Positions 10,815-20,700 of a stretch of 64,000 nucleotides of DNA are shown here, piece by piece. Within the stretch, counting starts at the first letter, position 1, and each line of letters starts with the position of its first letter. The position numbers and the translations under genes were made by a program. A model generated the notes under the pieces. That model was given only the letters and a program-made list of their open reading frames with translations, had not been told where the DNA came from and made no database searches. This stretch comes from Paraspadella gotoi (lineage: Eukaryota; Chaetognatha): positions 17,588,937 to 17,652,936 of the forward strand of contig CM119267.1 in the NCBI GenBank assembly GCA_051294375.1, given 5' to 3'.

Positions 10815-13800
10815 ATGTGTGGCCGTCAAGTATCCCCTCAAGTACGGGAACCGCGCCCGCTCCAAACGAGCCATCTGCGTCAAAATCGCCGGCGCCTGGT
10901 TCGTCTCTTTCGGCGTCGCGGCGCCGCTCTTCGCCATCGCTTCCAGCGACAACTCCTTCGTTTATAGGAGCAGGTGAGAAAAAGTGTTTCGATTGCTGGA
11001 GCGGTCGCCAGGTGGAAATATTGGCGAAAAAAAAAAAACTTCCAAAAAACTACATTTTAAAAACCCTCACCGATTTGCCCAAAAATCAAACCACAGTGCA
11101 CTTCTTAATACTTAATTATGTGGCGGTATATTCACACCGCCTCACGTCCGTCATCCTTCAGCCAAATCCATTGGCTCAGAGGGGGAACACACCATCACAG
11201 GCGTAGTGTTCCATCCACAGTCCTAATGACTTCCCTCTGCGTTGGCAAAGCGAGACCGTCCTGGTGACTGGAATGCGTCACTGAGGGTCGGAAGCCCCCA
11301 AAGCCAACAGTGAGATGCCCCCATCCCAATGGGCATCACAGGCAACCCGGCTGTTGCCATAAGTGGTGAGCCCTACTATCGAACACGCACCTTCTCAGGG
11401 TACGCTACGACAAACGCCTATGCCCTGCCGACTTCGGGGTACGCTACGACAAACGCCTATGCCCCTGGGGTACGCTACGACAAACGCCTATGCCCCACAA
11501 CTCGCGCCTCTTTCTCTCTCTTCTCCCACTATGGTAACAGTCTTGTCAGACACTCTCAGGCTTGAGGAACCTGAGTGATGTCTTGGCCGCGGGATCCTGT
11601 GGCGGTATATTCACACCCGCCTCACGTCCGTCATCCTTCAGCCAAATCCTCATTGGCTCAGGAGGGGGAACACACCATCCCAGGCGTAGTGTTCCATCCA
11701 CAGTCCTAATGACTTCCCTCTGTGTTGGCAAAGCGAGACCGTCCTAGGGAACCGCGCCAGTGACTGGATGCGTCACTGAGGGTCGGAAGCCCCCAAAGCC
11801 AACATTGAAGTGCCCCATCCCAATGGGCATCACAGGCAACCCGGCTGTGCCATAAATACCTTAATACAATTCATATCATGAAGCTTGAAACGGAACGTCA
11901 CCGTAATACTTTTTTTTTTTTTTTTTCATTTTGAATTTTCCGACCAATTCGGTAGTGTGGCACTAATTAACCTGCCCTGAACCCACTCTTCTCGCCCTTG
12001 CAGCAGCAACGGTGACTGCATGCCTCGCAACGCCATCTTTATCGTCACGTCTTCCACGGCCTCTTTCTTCCTTCCGCTCGTCATCATGCTCATAATGTAC
12101 GGCACGACGATCTACATCCTCAAACAAAACGTTAGTCTTTTGTTACATTTATTATCAAATGATGTTATGTTATGTTATGTGATTTTTGGATAATTGACCT
12201 ACCAAACCGCTGGTGAGAGTGATGGAAGCCCTAGGTATTTGAGTCTCTGAAGTTTAGTAACTTTAAAAGTGGGAAAGTTAACTAACAAACTAACCTAAAT
12301 TACAATTAATTCAAAAGAATATTTGACTTCAGGAAAAGGCCAACGAGGCGACGGGAACTAGGCAAGTCGGTCAGTCGCAGATCAGAAAGATCGAAAAGGT
12401 ACGATGTCGAAGAAATAAAGTCACTATTATGGTTATTATAATAAAATGAATATCAATATACTAATTACTATTTTAAAAATAATTCTTGTTTTATTGAATA
12501 GTAAAAATTTTGCTTATTTCCTTCTTTTTCCGTTTTCCCTCGCTCCCTTTCTCTACAGCCCCATCATCCTCTGCGCGCCAAATCTTTGCCCGACGATCCC
12601 GCACGTTCCTCGCCATCTTGGCGCCCAAGATTCCTACCTCCGACTCGCCACGCTCAATCAGTGACGCGTTCCACGGCGACGCCGCCGCAGCAGCCGCGGT
12701 GGAACCGCTTTCGGTCGGCGCGCTCGCCAGCCGAAACGGTTGAGGACCGACGCGGTTTCGGGAAAGAGTTCGCGACATGGCGAACGGGCGGCGCCGTTGC
12801 CGTCGTCGCAGGCGCGGCCGCCGTCGTTTCAACGCCGGAAAACGACGAAGGTGCGAAAGGTAAAAAAAAACTGAGGATAAATTGAAGGTGTTCCGCCGAG
12901 AGACCAATCAAAACAAACGGAGCTAATGGAAAAACAAACAAATGGGAAAGAGGTCGCCTCGGTCGGATTGGGTGATTAAGTTTTCCCGCTAACCTTCGAG
13001 AGGGCGCCGCCATTTTGCCTTTTCACTCGCTTCACGATTGTTTTTGTACCCTCTTTTTGAAATAAAGGGCTTGAATTTTAATTTTGAAGACAGTAGGTAG
13101 TGCATACGGCTAAACCGTATACCAAAAGAGACAATTAGACCAATTCAAAGTTATTTATTCTTCATAATTTATGATTCAACCTTGTCACTCTCAATTTTCT
13201 TTTTTCGAATCAATCAAGAGCTCTATAAATCTATTCATTTTACTTCATTTCAATAGAGATTTCTCTCGCGTAAGCTGCACATCTTCTTGCAAATTTCGTC
13301 GGAAGCTGCAGTATCTCGTCTGCGAAGGCTCCTCAGAGAGCGAGGAACGGGACCGCCGCTGGACGCGCTGAATTGATCGTCGGTGGCGACATTCTTTCGC
13401 TGTTTCTGTGTGGAATTCAAAGCGCGTGTTGCATTATCATGTTTCTCACCTTCAATCAAAGGGAATAAAGGCAACGTATCCTGTGGCCCCAAAATAATCC
13501 CAATAATGTCTTGTGGATTCAAATTTAAAAAATTCTTCGAAATATTCTGGAATAGGGAAGATAAATCTATTGGCTTCAAAATCTAATTGACCTGCTCAGC
13601 TGGGTTTGCATTTTCTTTCTGGTGTTCATTCACATCAGGGACTAAAGGCAATTCATCTTGTGGTTTCAAATTCCCATAATCTCCATATACAGGCACTATA
13701 TCCTGGGGCTTCAAAATACCATAATCTTCTAATAGTGGCAACATATCTTGCGATTTTAAAATTCCATATCGTTCTAATAGAGACAATATATCCTTTACCT

Positions 13801-16800
13801 TCAAAATCCCATAATCTTCTAATCTATGTGATATCCCCTGACTATTCAAAGTCTTATAATTTCCAAATTTTGTTCTGTTTTCATCTTTCTTGCCTGGGTC
13901 TACATTATATTTCTGACTTCCATTCATATTAGGAACTAAGGGCAATACATCTTGTGGTTTCAAAATACCATAATATTCTAATTTAGGCAATAAGTCCTGC
14001 GGCTTCAATATTCCATAATCTTCTAATATAAGCAATATGTCTTGTGGCTTCAAAATCCCATCATTTTGCAATCTACTCAATACGTTTATTAGTCTCAAAA
14101 TATTATCATCAATAAAATTGTTCATGCTCATATCTTTCTCCTTTTTGGCTGGTTCTACATTATTTTTTTGACGTTCATGCAAATCAGGGACCAAAGGCAA
14201 TACATCTTGCGGCTTCAAAATACCATAATCCTCTAATATAGGCAACATATCCTGTGGCTTTAAAATACCGTAATCTAATAAAGACAAAATGTCCTGTGGT
14301 TTAAGGTTAGCCTTCTTCAATATTCTGTCTCGGCAGAAGTTGACGCAATCATCGTTAGAGCGACGCGTAAACTCGACTCGTTTTCTCCCGCGACTCTGTG
14401 TAGAGTGTTTGTTATAAAATTTAGTATCCGATTTTAAACAATAAATTCCGTCGTTAAAAGTCTGAATTATTCTGGAAAAAAATAAAATTATCGCAATACC
14501 CGAAAAGACGTATGGCTTTCCTTTTTCGGGGCCGTTGCCTTCTGATCCTCTCTTACGCGATTGGCGGCGGCTCTGCTTTTCGGGGCCGCCGATCCCGGTG
14601 CGGCCGTGAGGACGACGCAGACGACGACGACGGCGATGAACGACTTCATCGGGATTCTTCGATATATTTTAAATTTATGCGACAATTCTGCTTTCGTTGG
14701 AAAAAAAAAAGTTTAAAAAAATCCTTATGGCGGTAAACTCGCAGATTGTGTTTGTTTGTTTTGGATCGATCTTAAGGGGATTAGTTCTTAATTTAAAAAA
14801 AAATAATAATTAGCCGGTATTGCTAGAGGGGAATCGCTAGTAAGTGCGAGCATTGATTTGCGATTGCGACACGCAACAGGTCTTCAAGGATCGAGTTCGC
14901 TGGAGAGAAAGCGGGACGAAATCTTCGTAGTCGACGTCGCCGGCGAGTTGAGCGTCATCGCCTCCGACGAAGGGTAAGGGGTTTTTTAAATTTTTGTTTA
15001 AATTGTTTTCTTTTATTTACAATAGAAAATTCTTATTACAACACCTTACTGTAGGTCACTGTTATTGTTATTGTTATTGTTTACTCGTTTTTTTTTTTTG
15101 TGGCAGAGAATCCCGTTCTAAATCGAACTCCAACGGGGACGGCGCCTCTAGCGACGGAAAACAAAAGATGACAACGCGACAAAAGGTTAATTTTTTTTTT
15201 TTTAAAACATGACATTAAAACGACCGGGTCTTCTATGGTTAACTTTTAAAAAAAGGCTCGAGACGAGTTAGAAGTATCTCCGGCTGTCGTCGGCAACGCT
15301 GTCATTACATCCCACGTAACTGACGACGCCACGTCGCGAGCTAGCGCCATCTCCGCGATCGTCGTCGTGAAGATGAAACTTGGACGATGGATTCGACGTC
15401 GGCCGAAGATGGCGCGCGTGGCGAGGGATAACGACGACGTCGCGGAAACGTGAGGCCGAAATAGTTCTGGTTTTTACTCTATAACTGATTGTTTTCTGTA
15501 TTGAAGTGTGTCTAGTTGTTTTATGCATTGAATTTATTTAAGCTTATCTAAAAAAAAATTTTTCTCGGTCTGCTTGCAAAAAAAAATTATCCATGTAAAT
15601 ATTTTATATTATATTTTTTTGGACAAATTGATTTTCTTCCCACGATTTTTCTCCCTCGTCGCACTTCAACTCCCCCATTAAGCGCAAATCATCAGGTGGC
15701 AAAAAGTGAAGACTTATATTTTGTGTTTTTTTTTGTGTTTTTTTTTGCTTGACAACTTCACAATCTAAACCATTTGGGAACATCATTTTTAAATTCCAGG
15801 CAATTTCTAGTTCTCTTTCCCTCAGGGATGAATATTTTGGTTTCGCTGTGAATGAAAAAAAATTAGGAAAATCCGAGTCAAATTTTTAAAAAGCTGGAGG
15901 GAAAAAAATAAAAAAAGCTTCCCATATAAAAAGACTACTTGCGAATATCATAAACGAGACTGTGAGAGAGTCTTGATTGAAAGCTTGCAGGGACCTGCTA
16001 TGTCATTATCTTTTAAGAGTGATGGAGGCCTTAAACCACCAAAGCCTGTCCAAAGTCAGGGACAAGATAGCTTATTTATAAAATGAATGGATAATTTTTA
16101 TATTGGTTGTACCAATTTCATATGATTTTAAACCAATTATCCCACTCTCTATCCAATCACTCCTGCACGCCCTCTTCAGTCGCACCCCTCAAGTCGTCGT
16201 CAACGACGCGGACGCCCTCTCTCTCCGCCACAATATCATCGACGACCCGCGATCCTCATCATCTTCCTCATCGAACAAACCCGACGATAGAGCGGCGCCT
16301 TTCGATGGCGCCAACGACGCCGGCGTTCACGGACGTTCTCGGCGTCGACACCATCGGCGACATCGCGGCGTAGGTTTCGACCACACCGCGGCGTCGGCGG
16401 CGCATGGCGACGCCGGCGTCATTAAAGACTCCGCGGCGGCGACTACGGAAGTCGTGCTTCAGTTTCAAGGCGCCGGCGTCTCAAAGACACCGACGCCGGA
16501 AGGCGCCGGCGTCGGAGGCGACGAAGTAGGTGACGACGACGTCTTCGTCGAGGATCGAACGGCGAGGGCGCCGAACGCGGAGTCGGCGACGCTGCGGCGG
16601 ACACGGCTGAACTTGAGTCGGCTGCAGTCGCATCACAAGATGAGGCTGCAGCGGGGGGTTAAGAACGAGAAGAAAGCATCGCAGGTATGGATAATGGAAG
16701 CGGGGCTGTTGAGGGGGTATCGAGAAGAAAAGTTATTTATTGGAATTTTAAATGACTATGTGTTGACTGTCCAGTAAAATTGTAAAAAATGATTTCAAAC

Positions 16801-17116
16801 TGAATTAGATTTAGTCTTAGTTAAATTTCATTGTTTCTTTGCGCAGGTCCTTGGCTTCATCCTGGTAGCTTTCGTCGGCATGTGGTCGCCTTTCTTCATC
16901 ACCTACGTCGTGACGGCCGTCTGCAACTCTTGCACAATCTCTCCAGACTGGATGACGGCATTTGTGTGGTTGGGCTACGCCTCGTCTATGGTCAACCCCT
17001 TTATTTACTCAATGGTAAATAGCACCTTCAGGTCGGCATTCTGGAATATTCTTACCCTCTCCTACTGTAGAAAGAAAAACATGATAAGGAAAGACTTGTC
17101 CAGATTGTATCAATGA
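10815..17116 (+). CDS. 5-HT2-like class A amine GPCR, N-terminus missing
   Basis: Nine exons join in phase: 10815-10973, 12004-12130, 12333-12398, 12559-12859, 14880-14973, 15107-15185, 15268-15449 (weak acceptor), 16180-16684 and 16847-17116. The first starts just after the DR of the TM3 DRY motif and reads CVAVKYPLKYGNRARSKRA, then TM4. The second gives an extracellular-loop Cys and TM5 (FFLPLVIMLIMYG). A third intracellular loop of about 400 residues, rich in Ser, Arg and Ala, follows. The loop end NEKKASQ leads into TM6 (GFILVAFVGMWSPFF) and TM7 (WLGYASSMVNPFIYS). The TM6 WSPFF and TM7 WLGYASSMVNP signatures are those of insect-type 5-HT2 receptors. The protein acts at the plasma membrane, by family through Gq. 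TM1-TM3 exons are not found here. An AATAAA lies at about 17348. The exact amine ligand is inferred. Confidence 0.85.
11120..11856. repeat. Interspersed repeat, tandem dimer (second occurrence)
   Basis: Two head-to-tail units begin at 11120 and 11599, 479 bp apart. The first includes three internal repeats of GGTACGCTACGACAAACGCC (about 11399, 11438, 11468), a CT-rich run, and the leader GTGGTGAGCCCTACTATCGA. It is the same insertion seen at 1-708. It lies in the receptor intron between the TM4 and TM5 exons. Confidence 0.8.
13250..14685 (-). CDS. Secreted ILKPQD tandem-repeat protein, nested in receptor intron
   Basis: I do not recognise this protein. Exon 1 (14685-14500; preferred Met MKSF at 14649) encodes a signal peptide MKSFIAVVVVCVVLTAAPG cleaved near GSA/AP. 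It splices in phase (CGG/gtattg) to exon 2 starting at 14395, which opens SRGRKRVEFTRRSNDDC. Then come ten units of 14-15 residues, consensus DYGILKPQDxLPLLE, in groups ended three times by a spacer of type LPLVPDxxExQKxNxxPxKK. A TAG follows AEQVN at 13583-13585, but repeat-like sequence (NPQD, GPQD) continues in the same frame to 13250. A 45-nt intron 13547-13591 (GTCAAT...TTCCAG) would bypass the TAG in frame. The C-terminus has CKKMC, mirroring CVNFC in the N-terminal part. There is no membrane segment. The basic cleavage sites suggest a processed secreted peptide precursor; that role is inferred. Confidence 0.65.
15950..16124 (+). repeat. Repeat family B copy in receptor intron
   Basis: This copy runs from the AACGAGACTGTGAGAGAGTC region to the palindromic end TATTGGTTGTACCAATTTCA. 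It ends 55 bases before the receptor exon at 16180. Confidence 0.8.
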
Positions 17117-17737
17117 GCCCAATTGCTTGATCTCTTTTAGATTTTACATTATGTTTCTATCTACCTTTGTCATTACAATTTTGGTACGTCAACATTTGTT
17201 ACGCCTATCAAATAGTGGCACTCATGATCTCAATAGTACTCACTACTCAATGGCAATTAGTAAATGTCAAACGTGAGTTTTCTTTGTTATGAAAGATTTT
17301 AAATACCGCCATTGTTATTTACGGTAATTGTGTTATTTCTGTATTGAAAATAAAAAGTTAAGGATTTGAAAAAAAAATTATTTGTATTTTTTAACACCAG
17401 AATGACAAAAATAAATCATAATAAATAAAAATAACAAAGATTTAACAAAAATACAGTGTTTAATTAGCCTCACAGACTGACCAATTGTAATTCACGAGCT
17501 TCTTTCATGTCCAAAGTTCCAAAGTTCATCCAGTTACTTATGAAACAATCCGCGGTCATTTTACGAAGTCCCAATCGATGTAAATTTCATTTAAAAAAAA
17601 GTAAAAAAAAAAAATTGTCTTTGTCGATTCTTCAAAGATAGTTTAAACAAAATGGCAAATCGTTGGCGAGAATGATTCAAGGAATAAAACGAAACGATAT
17701 AAACTGAAATCATGCAAAAAAAAAAAAAAAGAAGAAA
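17117..17737. other. Convergent intergenic, receptor 3' and lipin 3'
   Basis: About 620 bases, AT-rich, with a plus-strand AATAAA near 17348 and poly(A/T) runs near 17590-17615. I see no gene. Confidence 0.6.
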
Positions 17738-20700
17738 TCATTGATCAAGACCGGATATCACGGCGTCCAGACCGGGCATAGGCTCGCGCCAGTAAACAAA
17801 GGAAGAATACTGTTCGCCTTCGAAGACGTAGCACTTGGGAGTGTTGGAGGTCGACGCTCGTTGGCGGCGGTCCTTCGCGGCGGAATCGGCGGCGGAGCCA
17901 AAGGACGATGGAATGTCGACGGGGAAAGAACCGGCAATTCCTGGCACCGAGAGAGACCTCGTCGTCTTTGGCGAGTCGATCAACTGAGAAAACCGGGAGA
18001 GAATTTTTATGACAAAGGTTATGGACTCATGACAAGCATAACAATATATAGCGGCTGGTTTAATCCCCGTTCTTTGATCTTACCTGTAATATTATATTTT
18101 AAAATCGCTTTTAATTTTTACCTGAAGTCTTTTTAAAGCTTTGTTATAAATTTCCGGTAGAGGCGCGATAGCTCCTTTTAAGATTAAGGGAAAGGCGTGA
18201 TCAGCCATTTCGCGAAGGCTCGAGTATCTGTATAAAAAAAAAAATTGGTCGTCGTTCTTTTTTTTCCCCCACTGTTTATGAACAGTGACAACCAATAAAA
18301 CGATTATGAACTAAGTAAGTCACTCACGTCGTTCTGTAATTCTTCATGAGCTCGTGACAAATCTCTCCCCTGGGATTGACGGTGAATATCCTGGCCAATG
18401 GGACGCCCACGGCTCGATACGACGTGACGTCATTGGTTTTGTTGCCAAAACCCGCGAAGAAAGGGGTATTCGCCTCTGTGGGGTTTGGGGAGGGAAGAAA
18501 CACGTTACTAACGTCGTTAGGTTCATTTTTACAGTGAAAGCTTTCTTTTTTATGAATCTAGTTCTGACATTCAAAACCTCGAGATCGTGAGTTTAGATTA
18601 CGTAAATATTGATAATATATTGACTTAGGTATAGCAGACGACAGTCTACAAGTGTCGTTCAACATGATTCTCCACCTGATAGGTTCTCTTCATCCTCGAC
18701 GACTCCCTTTATGGTCATGTCGGCCTCCAGCGTCGGAATCTCCGTCTGTCGCCATGGAAACAACTTGGCGATGTCCTTCAAGCAGCCGATTTTAAATTCC
18801 TCCGGCTTCTTCTCGATAACTTCCCTAAAAAAAAAAAAGAAAATTTAACGAGCGAAAGGTTTTTCGTTTTCCGTGCCACGCCCATTTCTCCTCCGGTCTC
18901 CTCTAACCCAACGATACCGGTGAAACGCGTGAATGAGCGACGAAGGCGACAGAAGCACCGGCCCGTTGGGCAACGCGTTGGACTCCTGACGGACGGATTG
19001 CAAGTAGCTCCTGGTGATTCCCGCCTGGCCGATGGCGCGAGCGCTCAGGTAGATCAGGCGGTATCCGTTGTCGACGATGTGACGGTACAAAGCCGTAATC
19101 CCGTCCTGCGACCAGTCCTTGCCGACTAGGGGGAGGAATTGGCCTGTAAGGCGAAAAAGGAAGTTTAACTTACTTTAACTTAACCAATCAAAGGATATCC
19201 AGACTTACCCAAAACGTCGGACTTGGTGATGGTTCCATCGATGTCCGAGACGATGAGTTTATCGTCCCAATTCCACAAGAAGATGGAGGCTTCGGCTCGA
19301 GACGTTCCTTGATACGAAGTCGTTACGGAGAAGACGACGTCGTTGGCGCCCTCTTTCAGCGGAAGTTTGGCCTGAAGGTAGAGATACTAGGATAAGGATG
19401 TAATATACAATAATAATAATGAATAATGCGTAGAATATAGTATATAGTATAAACGACGCATAGTGCATGAAAACGTTTTATTAATGGCAGCTGCACCGGC
19501 CTCATTACCAACTGCTCCGGAGTGAGTCGAATAGACTTGACGTATTCGCCGCGCTGCTCCGTCGCGTCGGGTGCAGCTGCCGCCTCGACGCTGGAGGAAG
19601 CGAAGTCGTCGTCAACGTCGCTCTCTTGGTGAGTAGGGAGTGTCGATGGGTAAGTTTCCATTGCTGCGAAAGAGAGAGGGCATGAGATATAGAGAGAAAG
19701 CGCTAGAGAGAGAGAGAAATAAAGAGAATCTTACGGGACGTCATTGTAGGAGCACTTGAGGAGAGATATGCTTCCTGGTCGTAGTTGTTGTTGTTGTTGT
19801 TGTTTTCTTCATTCTCGACATTCTCGTCAGTTCTACTTCCCCATGAGAACCAAGACGCCATTCCGCTCGCCCTTTTACGATTTCTAGGGTTCCAAAAGTG
19901 GCGCCGGTTTGGTTGGCGTCGGAAAAAAAGCTAACAAGAATTAAATTGTTGATAAAACTCACGATTGCTCGTTGGTTTCCCCGTCATTTTGAGGTTGGTG
20001 CTTATCGAGAAGCTCGTGGACCGCCTTGGAGGGAAGAGGCCTGAAGAAAAAAAAAACCCGGTGCGAACATTAAAATTTTTTAAAGAAAATTAACGTTAAA
20101 ACGACTTTTTCTAACTCTCTGGATCTCCCACCTCATGTATGCGCCCATTGACAGCAGCATGGGTGCGGCGACGGCCCAGTTGAAATATCGATCCCCGATC
20201 TTAAAGACGAGATCGGGGTTGGCCAAGAATTCGTCGGGGTCGTTGCAAAATTTGTCAAAGGTCACGTGACTGAGCATGAACCACTCGTCGGAGATGGTCT
20301 GTTCGGGATTGGATTGGAAAATCGAGGTAAAACGGAATAAGCGAATTAACGTCTTCTGTCTCTTCTTACGCTGCCACTTTTGAGAGGCCCGCACAAGGAA
20401 AGTTTTATGTCGGGATGGTCAAGCTGACAGCTCGACTGCGAAGGGTTTCGCTGCCTCGAGGTTCGGCTATCTTGGAGCGTTAAAGCGGGTGGGGTTTCGC
20501 TTCTGCAGGGTTCGGTCGAGTCGCCCGCGGCGAGAAGTGCAGAGTAAGGCGCTGTGAAAAATCATAATGGTGATAGAATTTAGCAATTTTGCTATTTCAA
20601 CTTTTTATTATTAAAATTATATTTATACATTTCTAGCGCTTGAAAAACTTGTAAAAATAATGTACAACAACGAATCCAAAAATTATAATTCTTACATTTT

